From the NCBI GenBank assembly GCA_937125395.1, contig CAKZLI010000025.1, forward strand, positions 30,150-94,149: a stretch of 64,000 nt of DNA, given 5' to 3'. Position numbers and translations under genes: made by a program. Numbering within the stretch: position 1 is the first letter of the stretch; the number at the start of each line of letters is the position of its first letter. This document shows positions 9,295-19,973 of this stretch, one piece after another. A model generated the notes under the pieces. The model searched no databases. It had not been told where the DNA came from and worked only from the letters and a program-made list of their open reading frames with translations. This DNA is from an uncultured Glaciecola sp. GTDB taxonomy: Bacteria > Pseudomonadota > Gammaproteobacteria > Enterobacterales > Alteromonadaceae.

Positions 9295-10527
9295 ATGAAT
9301 TCAATTGAAATTTATCTAGGCGTCGGTATGTTCATTGCGATCGTACTCGCGCTAGTCTTCATCATCATGTTCGCCAAGTCAAAATTGGTACCTGAAGGTG
9401 ATGTACAAATCTTAATTAATGGTGATCCTGAAAAAGCAATCACGGCCTCTCCTGGCGGTAAATTGTTAGGTGCCTTAGCTGACTCTGGTATCTTTGTATC
9501 TTCAGCATGTGGTGGCGGTGGCTCTTGTGGTCAGTGTCATGTACACATCAAATCTGGTGGTGGTGAAATTTTGCCAACAGAGCTTGATCACATCTCAAAG
9601 CGTGATGCCAAAGAAGGCTTGCGTTTATCTTGTCAGGTTGCGATTAAGCAAGACATGGATATTGAATTACCAGAAGAAATCTTTGGTGTGAAAAAATGGG
9701 AATGTGAAGTGTTGTCTAACAACAACGAAGCCACCTTTATCAAAGAACTGAAATTAGGCATCCCAGATGGCGAAAGTGTACCATTCCGTGCGGGTGGTTA
9801 TATTCAAATTGAGGCGCCACCTCACCATATCAAATACAGCGACTTTGATGTACCAGAAGAATACCGCCCAGATTGGAATCACTTTGGCTTCTTTGATGTT
9901 GAATCAAAAGTAGACGAAGAGACAATCCGCGCATACTCTATGGCGAATTATCCTGAAGAAGAAGGTATTATCTTATTGAACGTGCGTATTGCTACGCCGC
10001 CACCTAAGAATTTAAGTTTGCCTGCTGGTAAGATGTCGTCGTTTATTTGGTCCTTAAAGCCTGGTGATAAGGTGACGATTTCAGGTCCATTCGGTGAGTT
10101 CTTTGCAAAAGACACGGATGCAGAAATGGTCTTTGTGGGTGGTGGTGCCGGTATGGCCCCAATGCGTTCACATATCTTTGACCAATTACGTAGACTTAAA
10201 ACTGATCGTAAGATTTCATTCTGGTATGGTGCACGTTCTGCCCGCGAAATGTTCTACGTAGAAGATTTTGATATGTTGGCTGCTGAGAATGAAAACTTCG
10301 ATTGGCATGTGGCATTATCCGATCCTCAACCAGAAGATAACTGGGAAGGGTTGACTGGATTTATTCATTTAGTATTGTTAGAAAACTACCTGAAAGATCA
10401 CCCAGCACCTGAAGATTGTGAGTTCTACATGTGTGGTCCTCCAATGATGAATGCGGCAGTTATCAATATGCTTAAAGATTTAGGCGTAGAAGATGAAAAC
10501 ATTATGCTTGATGACTTTGGTGGCTAA
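9295..10527 (+). CDS. nqrF: Na+-translocating NADH:quinone reductase subunit F (NADH dehydrogenase)
   Basis: Electron entry point: takes a hydride from NADH to FAD, then to a 2Fe-2S centre. 410 aa: one N-terminal membrane helix (residues 5-27), a ferredoxin domain with Cys72, Cys78, Cys81 and Cys113 ([20 protein letters not shown]), then a ferredoxin-reductase domain with the FAD motif [20 protein letters not shown] for NADH, and YMCGPPMM near the end. The ATG at 9295 has AAAGGAG (9281-9287) upstream; the longer in-frame extension overlaps nqrE. Last gene before the terminator. Confidence 0.97.
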   Translation: MNSIEIYLGVGMFIAIVLALVFIIMFAKSKLVPEGDVQILINGDPEKAITASPGGKLLGALADSGIFVSSACGGGGSCGQCHVHIKSGGGEILPTELDHISKRDAKEGLRLSCQVAIKQDMDIELPEEIFGVKKWECEVLSNNNEATFIKELKLGIPDGESVPFRAGGYIQIEAPPHHIKYSDFDVPEEYRPDWNHFGFFDVESKVDEETIRAYSMANYPEEEGIILLNVRIATPPPKNLSLPAGKMSSFIWSLKPGDKVTISGPFGEFFAKDTDAEMVFVGGGAGMAPMRSHIFDQLRRLKTDRKISFWYGARSAREMFYVEDFDMLAAENENFDWHVALSDPQPEDNWEGLTGFIHLVLLENYLKDHPAPEDCEFYMCGPPMMNAAVINMLKDLGVEDENIMLDDFGG

Positions 10528-10573
10528 TTCTCTGCACCGCTAACAGTAAAGGTTAGTAAAAGTTAGCAATGAT

Positions 10574-10598
10574 AAAGGAGCCACAGGGCTCCTTTTTT
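10574..10598 (+). terminator. Rho-independent terminator after nqrF
   Basis: AAAGGAGCC (10574-10582) pairs with GGCTCCTTT (10587-10595) around a 4-nt loop, running into TTTTTT. It separates nqrABCDEF from apbE, so apbE and nqrM probably depend on read-through or their own promoter. Confidence 0.88.
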
Positions 10599-10629
10599 AT
10601 ATATAAAGTGCAATATAAGGATAAAATAT

Positions 10630-11661
10630 ATGTATCGAATGACCCGATTAGGTCTATTCTTGTTGATCTTGTGTGCTGTTCTATCGTGCAGCGATAGTCA
10701 CCGTGATACACACGCTAATGCGTACCATATTACGGGTAAGACGATGGGAACCACTTACAATGTTAAGTTAATATCAACTGCATCAGTCGATAAAGACAGG
10801 CTTAAAGCTGCAATTGATACAAAATTAGTGGCGATAAACCAATTAATGTCGACATATATTGCAGATTCAGAATTATCAAGGTTTAATCAATCACCTGCTA
10901 ATATCCCGTTTGTGTTATCGCCTGAAACGACGTTGGTATTAAGTGAAGCGTTACGAATTGGTGAGTTGAGTCAAGCGCGTTTAGATGTAACGGTTGGACC
11001 TTTGGTGAATTTATGGGGCTTTGGTCCTACCAAGCGAGCGGAGGTCACACCAAGTCCTGCGCAAATAGAACAGGCCAAATCAATCACCGGGTTAGATAAG
11101 TTAGTTTTACAAGATAATCGTCTGACTAAGACAGTGTCTGGGGTATATGTAGACCTGTCTACGATAGCCAAAGGGTATGGTGTAGATGCAATTAGTGAAC
11201 TATTGCAAGAACGGGCAATAAGTCATTACTTAGTGGAAATTGGCGGTGAGATGCGCGTGGCTGGCACCAAATTAGGTGGCGAGGCATGGCGTATTGCCAT
11301 CGAAAAGCCAATTGATGATAGTCGTTCGATTCAACGTATTATCAGTATTGGCGATAATGCGATTGCGACATCGGGTGATTATCGAAATTATTATGAAGAA
11401 AATGGGGTTCGTTATTCACATTTAATTGATGCTGCAACGGGTTATCCGATTCAACACAACACCGTTTCAGCAACCGTGGTAGATGTATCTTCGATGACCG
11501 CAGATGGCTTAGCAACAGCTTTGATGATATTATCCGGCGAACAAGCTATCGCATTGGCTGAAGCTAATAATATTGCGGTGTTACTGATCTTCAAAGAGGG
11601 CGCTGAGTTCGTGGAATATCAGTCTCCAGCATTTATACAACAGGTTTCCATTATCAAATAG
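10630..11661 (+). CDS. apbE: FAD:protein FMN transferase ApbE (lipoprotein)
   Basis: Attaches FMN from FAD to Thr of NqrB and NqrC, the step that makes Nqr active. 343 aa with a lipoprotein signal (hydrophobic stretch followed by LSCS, lipid-modified Cys about residue 20), placing it in the periplasm on the inner membrane. Family motifs: ITGKTMGTTYNVK near the N-terminus, DLSTIAKGYGVD, the VEIGGEMR loop, and SHLIDAATGYP. It follows nqrF and precedes nqrM, the usual arrangement. Confidence 0.95.
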   Translation: MYRMTRLGLFLLILCAVLSCSDSHRDTHANAYHITGKTMGTTYNVKLISTASVDKDRLKAAIDTKLVAINQLMSTYIADSELSRFNQSPANIPFVLSPETTLVLSEALRIGELSQARLDVTVGPLVNLWGFGPTKRAEVTPSPAQIEQAKSITGLDKLVLQDNRLTKTVSGVYVDLSTIAKGYGVDAISELLQERAISHYLVEIGGEMRVAGTKLGGEAWRIAIEKPIDDSRSIQRIISIGDNAIATSGDYRNYYEENGVRYSHLIDAATGYPIQHNTVSATVVDVSSMTADGLATALMILSGEQAIALAEANNIAVLLIFKEGAEFVEYQSPAFIQQVSIIK

Positions 11662-11673
11662 GTTGGACTATAT

Positions 11674-11907
11674 ATGAGTACATTTATATTGGCTTTTTTC
11701 TTCTTTGTGATCACGGTTGCAGCGATGGCTGTGGGTTATATTTTACAACGTAAAACCATTGCAGGTAGCTGTGGCGGTCTTGGCGCACTCGGCATCGCAA
11801 AAGCCTGTGATTGCCCTGAACCTTGTGATCGTAAACTAGCCCGCATGGAAAAAGAAGCCATCCGTGCCGAAAAAATCAAAGCATGGGAAAAAGACAAAAT
11901 CATGTAG
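11674..11907 (+). CDS. nqrM: Nqr maturation protein NqrM (DUF539)
   Basis: Small membrane protein needed for assembly of active Nqr, proposed to deliver Fe to the NqrD/NqrE cysteine site. 77 aa: one N-terminal membrane helix (about residues 3-23) and a Cys-rich segment GSCGG...ACDCPEPCDRK, typical of the family, then a charged tail. It begins 12 bp after apbE, so the two are likely co-transcribed. Confidence 0.94.
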   Translation: MSTFILAFFFFVITVAAMAVGYILQRKTIAGSCGGLGALGIAKACDCPEPCDRKLARMEKEAIRAEKIKAWEKDKIM

Positions 11908-11979
11908 TGTGTGCCATTGAGCATAGCCCAGCATCCTTACCATTAACATCCTTCAAACTAGCATTAGAGACTCGATTAA

Positions 11980-13686
11980 ATGAGCAATGAAATAACGACT
12001 AACCCTTTGTATATTCCTCATTCAGGCCCAGCATTGCTTGAAACCCCATTGTTAAACAAAGGGAGTGCGTTCACCGAAACCGAACGTAAAAACTTCAATT
12101 TATTAGGCTTACTGCCACCACGTTACGAATCAATCGAAGAACAAGTTGAACGTGCTTACATGCAGTACACGAGTTTTACGGATCCGTTAAACAAGCATAT
12201 TTATTTACGCGCTATTCAAGATAACAACGAGACGTTGTTTTTCCGCTTACTGCAAGCACATATCGATGAGATGCTACCTATCATCTATACCCCAACAGTG
12301 GGGGACGCGTGTGAAAAATTCTCCGATATTTACCGATCTTCTCGTGGCTTATTCATCAGTTATGCTGAGCGTCACATGATGGATGATATTTTGCGAAATG
12401 CGACCAAAGGTAAGGTCAAAGTGATCGTTGTCACAGATGGCGAGCGGATCCTTGGGTTAGGTGACCAAGGCATCGGTGGCATGGGGATCCCGATTGGCAA
12501 ATTATCTTTGTATACAGCATGTGGTGGTATTAGCCCAGCATATACATTACCCGTGATGCTGGATGTGGGTACTAATAATGAAAAATTACTCAATGACGAA
12601 ATGTACATGGGGGCGAAACACAAACGTATCAACCAGGCAGAATATGATGAATTTTTAGATTTATTTATTCAAGCAGCACAACGTCGTTGGCCAGAGGTGT
12701 TGATCCAATTTGAGGATTTTGCCCAGCCTAATGCGATGCCATTACTGAATCGCTATCGTAATTCGGTTTGTTGTTTTAATGATGACATTCAAGGTACAGC
12801 GGCAGTCACATTAGGGACAATATTAGCGGCATGTCGAGCCCGTAAAAAGAAATTATCCGATATGACGATCGTATTCACGGGTGCAGGTTCAGCTGGATGT
12901 GGCATAGCTGAAATGTTAATTAAGCAAATGGTCGCTGAAGGTTTGCTTGATGCTGATGCTCGCAAGCAAGTGTTAATGGTTGACCGTTATGGCTTAGTGA
13001 CAGAAGGAATGACTGATTTACGTGATTTTCAATTGGCGTTGCAGCAACCTGTGTCACAAATAGCTGACTGGGAATACAGCGGTCAACAAAACGGTGCGTA
13101 CCCAAGCTTGCTGGATGTGATTAATCATACCAAACCGGATATTTTGATTGGAGTATCTGGTCAAGCTGGCTTGTTTACCGAACAAGTTATTACGACGATG
13201 AAACAACATTGTGCATTGCCGATTATTTTTCCATTGAGCAACCCATCGCGTCAAGTAGAGGCGACACCGGCCGATGTCATTAAATGGACAGATGGGCAAG
13301 TTGTGATTGCAACAGGCAGTCCATTTGAAGCGGTTGAATACGCAGGCAAGACGTTCAATATTGCACAATGCAACAACAGTTATATTTTTCCAGGGATTGG
13401 TTTAGGCGTAATCGCCTGTAAAGCTCGAATTATTACGGACGAGATGTTGATGGCAGCCAGCAATGCGCTAGCGGATGCATCCCCCTTAGCTACGGATATA
13501 AATGGGGAGCTGTTACCGCCAGTAACGCAAATTACAACATTAAGCCGTGACATCGCTTTTGCCGTTGCCAAAGTGGCGATGCAACAAGATCTTGCACTTC
13601 ATTTAAGTGATGAGCAGTTATTAGCCAAAATTGACAAAAACTTCTGGCGTGCTGAATATCGTCAATACAAGCGAGTTTCAATTTAA
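11980..13686 (+). CDS. maeA: NAD-dependent malic enzyme
   Basis: Oxidative decarboxylation of malate to pyruvate. 568 aa, close to E. coli MaeA (565). Motifs: the N-terminal [47 protein letters not shown] with the catalytic Lys, the metal site FEDFAQPNA / [12 protein letters not shown], and the Rossmann segment [14 protein letters not shown]. The ATG at 11980 is preceded by TTAGAGAC, a weak ribosome site. No clear terminator follows; 173 bp separate it from the porin. Confidence 0.95.
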   Translation: MSNEITTNPLYIPHSGPALLETPLLNKGSAFTETERKNFNLLGLLPPRYESIEEQVERAYMQYTSFTDPLNKHIYLRAIQDNNETLFFRLLQAHIDEMLPIIYTPTVGDACEKFSDIYRSSRGLFISYAERHMMDDILRNATKGKVKVIVVTDGERILGLGDQGIGGMGIPIGKLSLYTACGGISPAYTLPVMLDVGTNNEKLLNDEMYMGAKHKRINQAEYDEFLDLFIQAAQRRWPEVLIQFEDFAQPNAMPLLNRYRNSVCCFNDDIQGTAAVTLGTILAACRARKKKLSDMTIVFTGAGSAGCGIAEMLIKQMVAEGLLDADARKQVLMVDRYGLVTEGMTDLRDFQLALQQPVSQIADWEYSGQQNGAYPSLLDVINHTKPDILIGVSGQAGLFTEQVITTMKQHCALPIIFPLSNPSRQVEATPADVIKWTDGQVVIATGSPFEAVEYAGKTFNIAQCNNSYIFPGIGLGVIACKARIITDEMLMAASNALADASPLATDINGELLPPVTQITTLSRDIAFAVAKVAMQQDLALHLSDEQLLAKIDKNFWRAEYRQYKRVSI

Positions 13687-13753
13687 TCTGCTATACAATC
13701 CTGACGTTTAACAGAAATATTGCAATCGAAATTAGCGTGTGAATTTATTTTTT

Positions 13754-13782
13754 TTGCCATATTTCTGTAACATAAATACGAT
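13754..13782 (+). promoter_or_regulatory. Candidate sigma-70 promoter of the porin gene
   Basis: TTGCCA (13754-13759), a 17-bp spacer and TACGAT (13777-13782), about 80 bp before the porin start and preceded by a T-rich run. Confidence 0.45.
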
Positions 13783-13860
13783 TTAATACCTGCTCTTATT
13801 ACTGATAATCAAATAGCTGATATAACTGAACTACGCTATTTATTAAACAAGGCTTATACC

Positions 13861-14760
13861 ATGAAACTATTACAATCGATTGTAACAACGATGTCTATTG
13901 GGATGTTATCCATTGCGGTTAATGCAGAAACGATAACGATGGATCTTTATGGTAAGGTCAATGTCAGCATCCAAGATTCTGCAGGTGAGAGTGAATTAAG
14001 AAGCAACTCTTCACGAGTCGGTTTAAAAGGTTCAGCAGTGCTAGATGAAGGTTTAGAAGTCTTTTATCGATACGAGCTACAGGTTGATGTGACCGACCAA
14101 TCAGGTGACGATAACTTAAAATCGCGGAATCAATATATTGGCTTACGTGGTGCATTTGGTGAATTAACGCTGGGTCGTAATGATTCATTATTGAAGCAAT
14201 CACAAGGTAAGTTTGATTTGTTTTCTGATTTAGAAGGGGACATCAAGGTCTTGTGGAAAGGCGAAAATCGGATGAGCGATTCATTGACTTACAAGTCGCC
14301 TAAGCTTATCGGTATTCAATTAGGTTTAGGTTACTATCTGGATGAAGACAATGATGATGCGGGTACGTCGATATCTGTGTCTTATGGCGATGGTGCATTA
14401 AAGCAAGGCAACTATTATGTCGCATTGGCCGTTGATAATGAACTCAAAGGCTATAATGCAACTCGCTTGACGGCTGGTACCAAAGTGGCCTCAGTCAAAT
14501 TGGGTTTGATTTTACAAAACCAAGAAAAAATCATTGATGGTTCGGATAAAGACGGTTTTATGCTTAGTGCGCAATATGCGATAGGAAAGTTTGCATTAAA
14601 AGGTCAATACCAAGCATTAGATGACGACTCTGGTGTATCTGTAGGGGTTGATCGTAAGCTCGGCAAAAACACCAAGCTGTATGGTTTTTATACCTCATTT
14701 AATTTTGATGCCGAAGAAGATGAAGATTATCTTGCACTTGGTATTGAACACAAATTTTAA
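13861..14760 (+). CDS. Gram-negative porin (small OmpC/OmpF-like)
   Basis: Outer-membrane diffusion channel, likely a 16-strand trimeric barrel. 299 aa: signal peptide of about 22 residues ending AVNAE, then the typical first strand ITMDLYGKVNVSIQD. NSSRVGLKGSAVLDEGLEVFYR follows (porin loop region), then QYIGLRGAFGELTLGRND, and a closing strand LALGIEHKF with terminal Phe as required by the BAM complex. Acidic loops (DEDNDDAG, DAEEDEDY) suggest cation preference. Shorter than enteric porins (about 350 aa). Substrate unknown. Confidence 0.88.
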   Translation: MKLLQSIVTTMSIGMLSIAVNAETITMDLYGKVNVSIQDSAGESELRSNSSRVGLKGSAVLDEGLEVFYRYELQVDVTDQSGDDNLKSRNQYIGLRGAFGELTLGRNDSLLKQSQGKFDLFSDLEGDIKVLWKGENRMSDSLTYKSPKLIGIQLGLGYYLDEDNDDAGTSISVSYGDGALKQGNYYVALAVDNELKGYNATRLTAGTKVASVKLGLILQNQEKIIDGSDKDGFMLSAQYAIGKFALKGQYQALDDDSGVSVGVDRKLGKNTKLYGFYTSFNFDAEEDEDYLALGIEHKF

Positions 14761-14800
14761 GTCATTTCTGTTTAAAACAGTATTCGCTATAAGTAATCTA

Positions 14801-14830
14801 GGCGGGCTTGATATATTTATCAAACCCGTC
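14801..14830 (+). terminator. Hairpin between porin and dinB, possible weak terminator
   Basis: GGCGGGCTTGATA (14801-14813) pairs with TATCAAACCCGTC (14818-14830) with one C-A mismatch and a 4-nt loop. No U-run follows, so it may stabilise the porin mRNA 3' end rather than terminate. Confidence 0.4.
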
Positions 14831-14872
14831 ATACTACTGTAATAATAAACAGTTGTTGTGAGTCGATTACGA

Positions 14873-16018
14873 ATGAGTCAACCTAGCCAGCGCAAAATTA
14901 TCCATGTTGATATGGATTGTTTTTATGCTGCGGTAGAAATGCGTGATAACCCTGCACTAAGGGATGTACCGATTGCCATTGGTGGTAGTTCTGACCGTCG
15001 TGGTGTCGTTTCAACGTGTAATTATTTGGCCCGCCGTTATGGTGTTCACTCTGCGATGTCTACTGCTCATGCTTTACGTTTGTGTCCTGATCTGGTGCTG
15101 GTACCTGGTCGTATGGCAGAATACAAAGCAGTTTCTGATCATATTCGAGAAATATTTAGTCGCTACACTCAAGTGATAGAACCCTTATCGTGGGACGAGG
15201 CATTTTTGGATGTGACGGATTCAGCCTATTTTAATGGTTCAGCCACGCGCATTGCCCAAGATATTCGGCGTGTTATTGAAGCTGAAACGGGTCTAACCGC
15301 CTCTGCTGGTGTTGCCCCCATTAAGTTTATTGCCAAAGTTGCCTCGGATGAAAATAAACCCAATGGCTTGTGTGTCATTACGCCTGAACAACTTGAAGAG
15401 TTTGTTTTACAGCTGCCATTAAAAAAGATCCCTGGTGTAGGTAAAGTGACGCTTGAAAAATTACATACCCTAGGTTTACACACCTGTAAAGACGTGCGTG
15501 CGTTTCCTTTTGCTAGATTACATCAGCAGTTCGGTAAGTTCGGTGCGTTACTCTGGAATCGTTGTCATGGTATTGATAATCGAGAAATCCAAGTTCATCG
15601 GGTGCGCAAATCCGTTGGCGTTGAACGCACATTAGCCCAAGATATTTATGAGCGAAGTGAAGTGCTGGGCATTATAGATGAGCTGTTACCCAAATTGCGT
15701 AGTCGGATTACCTCTGCCAATGTGGGTAAACGCATTAAATCTCAGGGTATAAAATTAAAATTCAATGATTTTCAACAAACAACGATCGCACATACACGAC
15801 AAATATATGATGAAGATTATTTTGGCACATTGCTAACTGAAGTATTGGCACGACGAAAAGAAAGAGGGATCCGACTTGTTGGTTTGCATATTGGCTTGTA
15901 TGATCCTGAAGACATTGAGCAACTCAATTTGCCTTTACCTGAACCTGAACCTGGATCCTCAGCTGTGACGAACGCGTCTGTGGATTCGACACATGTATCC
16001 AATCAATCTCATTCATAG
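14873..16018 (+). CDS. dinB: DNA polymerase IV (Y-family)
   Basis: Error-prone translesion polymerase. 381 aa from the ATG at 14873; an in-frame GTG at 14858 would add five residues but has no ribosome site. Active-site motifs: VDMDCFYAAVE (Asp and Phe steric gate) and SWDEAFLDVT (Asp-Glu). The helix-hairpin-helix IPGVGKVTLEKL follows, then the little finger. The C-terminal tail (LPEPEPGSSAV onward) is longer than in E. coli (351 aa) and lacks an obvious beta-clamp motif at the extreme end. 8 bp before the aldo/keto reductase gene. Confidence 0.95.
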   Translation: MSQPSQRKIIHVDMDCFYAAVEMRDNPALRDVPIAIGGSSDRRGVVSTCNYLARRYGVHSAMSTAHALRLCPDLVLVPGRMAEYKAVSDHIREIFSRYTQVIEPLSWDEAFLDVTDSAYFNGSATRIAQDIRRVIEAETGLTASAGVAPIKFIAKVASDENKPNGLCVITPEQLEEFVLQLPLKKIPGVGKVTLEKLHTLGLHTCKDVRAFPFARLHQQFGKFGALLWNRCHGIDNREIQVHRVRKSVGVERTLAQDIYERSEVLGIIDELLPKLRSRITSANVGKRIKSQGIKLKFNDFQQTTIAHTRQIYDEDYFGTLLTEVLARRKERGIRLVGLHIGLYDPEDIEQLNLPLPEPEPGSSAVTNASVDSTHVSNQSHS

Positions 16019-16026
16019 GTACTATT

Positions 16027-17010
16027 ATGCCCTTATCTGTTGGTGAAGCACCATCCTATCCATTAGCTCAATATTTAGAGCAATCAAACACGCCCCATTC
16101 GCAGTTAATTTATGGTTGTATGGGACTGGGTGGTGGTTGGAATAACAATAGTGTCAGCGGCGCTGATGTTAAGCAAGCACAAGCCGTCATCGAAACTTGC
16201 CTTGCCCATAATATTCGTACATTTGACCATGCGGATATCTATACATTTGGCAAAGCCGAGATAGCATTTGGGCGAGTACTTGCTGAGCAACCTCATTTAC
16301 GAGCACAAATGAGCATTCAAAGTAAATGCGGTATTCGATTTGCTGATGCATTAGGTGGTAAACGTTATGATCTATCACCTGAATGGGTCACCCAATCCGT
16401 CGATTCGATCCTTACCCGACTGCAAATTGAGCATATCGATGTGCTGTTATTGCATCGCCCTGATCCATTGCTGGATGTCGCTGCCTTAGCACAAGCACTG
16501 ATGCAGTTACATCAGCAAGGAAAGATAGGACACATAGGTGTGTCTAACATGCATGTTGCTCAGATAGCACAGCTGCAAGCGGCATTAACGATACCGTTAG
16601 TCGCCAATCAAATAGAGCTGAGCTTGGGTCATACTGGTTTGATTAATAGTGCTATAGAGCCTGAACAGCCGCATGCAGGGATGGCTGAGTATGCGCAGAC
16701 ACATGGGTTGCAAATACAAGCGTGGGGGGCATTATTTCAGGGGCAATTTACTCGTGCAATTGACGCTAATACCTCTACGAACACTCAGCACACAATTAAC
16801 CTAATTAACTCATTAGCCAATAAATATGGTGTTAGTCAAGAAGCGATTATGTTGAGTTTTTTAACACGCTTGCCAATGCAAATTCAACCAATCATCGGCT
16901 CGACGAATCTTGCCCGAATAGCAGATTGTGCCCAAGTGTATCAAGTCCGCTTATCTCGATGTGATTGGTATGCTTTGCTTGAAAGCAGTCGCGCCCAAGA
17001 AATCCCTTAA
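16027..17010 (+). CDS. Aldo/keto reductase, YdhF-like
   Basis: NADP-dependent oxidoreductase with a TIM-barrel fold. 327 aa. The catalytic tetrad of the family is visible: Asp and Tyr in DHADIYTFGKAE, Lys in QSKCGIR, His in LLHRPDPLL. The cofactor-binding C-terminal part reads PIIGSTNLARI. Opening QLIYGCMGLGGGWN resembles E. coli YdhF. Substrate unknown. It lies 8 bp after dinB, probably in the same transcript. Confidence 0.88.
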   Translation: MPLSVGEAPSYPLAQYLEQSNTPHSQLIYGCMGLGGGWNNNSVSGADVKQAQAVIETCLAHNIRTFDHADIYTFGKAEIAFGRVLAEQPHLRAQMSIQSKCGIRFADALGGKRYDLSPEWVTQSVDSILTRLQIEHIDVLLLHRPDPLLDVAALAQALMQLHQQGKIGHIGVSNMHVAQIAQLQAALTIPLVANQIELSLGHTGLINSAIEPEQPHAGMAEYAQTHGLQIQAWGALFQGQFTRAIDANTSTNTQHTINLINSLANKYGVSQEAIMLSFLTRLPMQIQPIIGSTNLARIADCAQVYQVRLSRCDWYALLESSRAQEIP

Positions 17011-17059
17011 CCTCGACATTAATTGCGTAACCTTTTCGTATTATCTGATGCTGCTGCCG

Positions 17060-17088
17060 TTGTGCTGTATCGTGAAAACGTTTACAAT
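17060..17088 (+). promoter_or_regulatory. Candidate sigma-70 promoter of pckA
   Basis: TTGTGC (17060-17065), a 17-bp spacer and TACAAT (17083-17088). The start point would be near 17095, about 105 nt before pckA. Confidence 0.5.
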
Positions 17089-17198
17089 TTATTGTGGCAA
17101 TAAACAACAATAATAAGCCACATTATAAACCTATTTAATATGGACTGGAACGTCACCTATACATACGAGGATGGCGGACAAATCGAGGAGTACCCTAC

Positions 17199-18800
17199 AT
17201 GAACATCTCCCAAGATTTGCATGCTTATGGCATAACAAATACAAAGGAAATACTACATAACCCAAGTTATGATGACCTGTTTAATGAAACCACTTTGGAT
17301 ACCTTAACCGGTTATGAAAAAGGAGTGGTGACTGAGTGCGGTGCGGTTGCCGTCAATACTGGCGAGTTTACCGGACGCTCACCAAAAGACAAATACATCG
17401 TTAAGGACGCCGTAACAGAAGACACCGTATGGTGGTCAGATCAAGGCAAAAACGACAACAAACCGATTTCGCAAGATATCTGGAATGAGTTAAAGAGCTT
17501 AGTCACATCGCAATTATCGCAAAAGCGATTATTTGTGGTTGATACATTTTGTGGTGCGAATGCCGATACGCGCTTAAAAGTGCGTTTTGTGACAGAAGTG
17601 GCATGGCAAGCGCATTTTGTGACGAATATGTTTATTCGTCCGACGGCACAAGAACTAGCGGAATATGAGCCTGATTTTATTGTGATGAATGGCGCTAAAA
17701 CCACCAATCCGAACTGGCAAGCCCAAGGGTTGCACTCGGAAAACTTTGTTGCGTTTAATCTTACCGAAAAAATTCAATTGATCGGCGGTACTTGGTACGG
17801 CGGTGAAATGAAAAAAGGCATGTTCTCAATGATGAACTACCTCTTGCCACTGCAAGATATCGCATCAATGCATTGCAGTGCTAATGTTGGTAAAAAAGGC
17901 GATGTAGCCGTCTTCTTTGGTTTATCAGGTACAGGTAAAACTACCTTATCAACAGATCCAAAACGCGAGTTGATTGGTGATGATGAGCATGGCTGGGATG
18001 ATAACGGTGTGTTTAATTTTGAAGGTGGTTGCTATGCTAAAACCATCAATTTGAGCAAAGAAAATGAACCGGACATTTACAATGCTATTCGCCGTAATGC
18101 ATTACTTGAAAATGTAACGGTTTTACCCGGTGGTGAAATTGATTATGCTGACGGTTCTGTAACTGAGAATACGCGTGTGTCTTATCCGATTGAACACATC
18201 GATAATATCGTTAAGCCAATTTCACGTGCTGGTCATGCTAATAAAGTGATTTTTTTAACGGCTGATGCGTTTGGTGTATTACCTGCGGTATCCAAGTTAA
18301 CGCCAGCCCAAGCACAGTATTATTTTCTGTCCGGTTTTACGGCAAAGTTAGCCGGAACTGAGCGAGGTATTACTGAGCCGACGCCGACTTTTTCAAGTTG
18401 TTTTGGTGCTGCTTTCTTAAGTCTTCATCCAACCAAATACGCCCAAGTATTAGAAAAGCGTATGCAGGCATCTGGTGCAACTGCATATTTAGTGAACACC
18501 GGATGGAATGGCTCAGGTAAGCGTATTTCTATCAAAGCAACCCGAGCAATCATTGATGCGATTTTGGATGGGTCTATTGATGACGCGCCGACGCAAGATG
18601 TTCCAGTCTTTAATTTGACTGTACCGAGTGAGCTAAACGGGGTTGACCCAAGTATTTTAGACCCTCGTGGTACGTATAAGGATGCGCAGGATTGGCATAG
18701 TAAAGCGACGGATTTAGCAACGTTATTTGTCGATAACTTTAGCAAGTTTACCGATACTGACAATGGGGCTGCATTAGTTGCAGCAGGTCCGAAGGTGTAG
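17199..18800 (+). CDS. pckA: Phosphoenolpyruvate carboxykinase (ATP)
   Basis: Converts oxaloacetate and ATP to PEP and CO2, the first gluconeogenic step. 533 aa (E. coli 540). Motifs: [12 protein letters not shown], the kinase-1a P-loop [11 protein letters not shown] at about residues 241-251, the metal-binding [21 protein letters not shown], and a C-terminal [13 protein letters not shown]. The ribosome site GAGGAG (17184-17189) lies 9 nt before the ATG. With ppc and maeA it makes three enzymes of the C3/C4 node in one window. Confidence 0.97.
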   Translation: MNISQDLHAYGITNTKEILHNPSYDDLFNETTLDTLTGYEKGVVTECGAVAVNTGEFTGRSPKDKYIVKDAVTEDTVWWSDQGKNDNKPISQDIWNELKSLVTSQLSQKRLFVVDTFCGANADTRLKVRFVTEVAWQAHFVTNMFIRPTAQELAEYEPDFIVMNGAKTTNPNWQAQGLHSENFVAFNLTEKIQLIGGTWYGGEMKKGMFSMMNYLLPLQDIASMHCSANVGKKGDVAVFFGLSGTGKTTLSTDPKRELIGDDEHGWDDNGVFNFEGGCYAKTINLSKENEPDIYNAIRRNALLENVTVLPGGEIDYADGSVTENTRVSYPIEHIDNIVKPISRAGHANKVIFLTADAFGVLPAVSKLTPAQAQYYFLSGFTAKLAGTERGITEPTPTFSSCFGAAFLSLHPTKYAQVLEKRMQASGATAYLVNTGWNGSGKRISIKATRAIIDAILDGSIDDAPTQDVPVFNLTVPSELNGVDPSILDPRGTYKDAQDWHSKATDLATLFVDNFSKFTDTDNGAALVAAGPKV

Positions 18801-18851
18801 TCATTATTGTGTATTGCGCCGTAGAATAAACGATCAACGGCAATGCCATCG

Positions 18852-18880
18852 AAAAGCCCAGTTCATGACTGGGCTTTTTT
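18852..18880 (+). terminator. Rho-independent terminator after pckA
   Basis: AAAAGCCCAGT (18852-18862) and ACTGGGCTTTT (18868-18878) form an 11-bp stem with a 5-nt loop and a T-run. It lies between convergent genes and could also act on the minus strand, though with a shorter U-tract. Confidence 0.92.
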
Positions 18881-18888
18881 GTTAATCT

Positions 18889-19893
18889 TTAATCTAAATA
18901 CGGCGGTTGTCCTAGGTAATCTTCTTGGTAAAGCTGCTGCATCGTGTGGGTAGAAATATTACCGCCTGATAAAACGACTAACACGGTCTGTCCTTTAGGC
19001 TGGTCAGTCAACCATGCGATTACTCCTGCCATAGTCATACAACACGTCGGTTCGATATGTAACTTCAAAAGATGATGTAACCATTGTGTCCAATAGGCGA
19101 TTTGTGTTTCGTTGACCTCATAAAACTCATCAAGCTGTTGCAAAAACGGAAATGTATATTCACCAACTGCAGGAGTTGCAGCGCCATCAGCCAAAGTATT
19201 CGGTGGTGAGGGAAGGGTATATATTGAGCCTTGTTGTAATGAAATAGACGCATCGTTGGCGTTTTCAGGCTCGACGCCAATCATGTGAGCATCCGGTAAT
19301 AAGGCGCGGGTCGTTAATAATGAACCACTGGTTAAGCCGCCACCACCACAAGGCGTAAACACCGCATTAATGGTATGTTCGGTCGATTGTGTAATTGCTT
19401 CTAATACTGCGGTGCCTTGACCAGCAATAATATCAGGGTGATTAAACGGAGGGATCCACAGTGTATTGGCTTGTTCGGCAGCTAGTTTAACGGCGGCATC
19501 AGCTTCTAGACGAGTCGCAAAGAGATGTAATTGTGCGCCATAATCTTCGGTGGCTGCAGCTTTGACAGCAGATATATTGTCGCTGGAGTATATCTGCACT
19601 GGGATATCGAGCAAGCTACCAGCATAAGCAACCGCTTGCGCATGATTACCGGATGAATTTGCAACAATCAAATTAGGTTTGCCGTTTATTTGACAATGTT
19701 TCAATAAAAAATTTAACGCCCCACGAAGTTTAAATGAACCGGTCCGTTGCAAGCATTCAGCTTTAAATAAAACAGTATGCCCTAACCAAGCGTTCAGTAA
19801 TGATGAGGTCATCATTGGTGTTGGGTTGATATGCCCATTTAAACGTTCAAAGGCAGCTTGTACATCGGCAAAATTAGGTTGTTCGAGCATCAT
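18889..19893 (-). CDS. PLP-dependent threonine/serine dehydratase-like protein
   Basis: Fold-type II PLP enzyme related to threonine dehydratase, serine racemase and hydroxyaspartate ammonia-lyase. 334 aa without the ACT regulatory domain of biosynthetic IlvA. The PLP lysine is Lys55 in TGSFKLRGA; SSGNHAQAVAYA is the substrate loop, CGGGGLTSG binds the PLP phosphate, and LSGGNIS is near the C-terminus. Initiation could be at either of two adjacent ATGs (19893 or 19890). No partner genes suggest a pathway, so the precise substrate is open. Confidence 0.88.
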   Translation of the reverse strand: MMLEQPNFADVQAAFERLNGHINPTPMMTSSLLNAWLGHTVLFKAECLQRTGSFKLRGALNFLLKHCQINGKPNLIVANSSGNHAQAVAYAGSLLDIPVQIYSSDNISAVKAAATEDYGAQLHLFATRLEADAAVKLAAEQANTLWIPPFNHPDIIAGQGTAVLEAITQSTEHTINAVFTPCGGGGLTSGSLLTTRALLPDAHMIGVEPENANDASISLQQGSIYTLPSPPNTLADGAATPAVGEYTFPFLQQLDEFYEVNETQIAYWTQWLHHLLKLHIEPTCCMTMAGVIAWLTDQPKGQTVLVVLSGGNISTHTMQQLYQEDYLGQPPYLD

Positions 19894-19973
19894 GTGTATC
19901 CATTTAAAAAAACATCAGCAGAGGGTAATTATAAGCTACACTTGGTTTGATTACATTAACAAGGAGTCATGTA

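Noticed and set aside
14801..14830. Strong rho-independent terminator after the porin
   Set aside because: The stem is good but no U-run follows, so it is kept only as a hairpin of low confidence.
17089..17116. TGTGGC / GCCACA inverted repeat in the pckA leader
   Set aside because: Only six pairs with a long AT-rich loop; expected by chance at this length.
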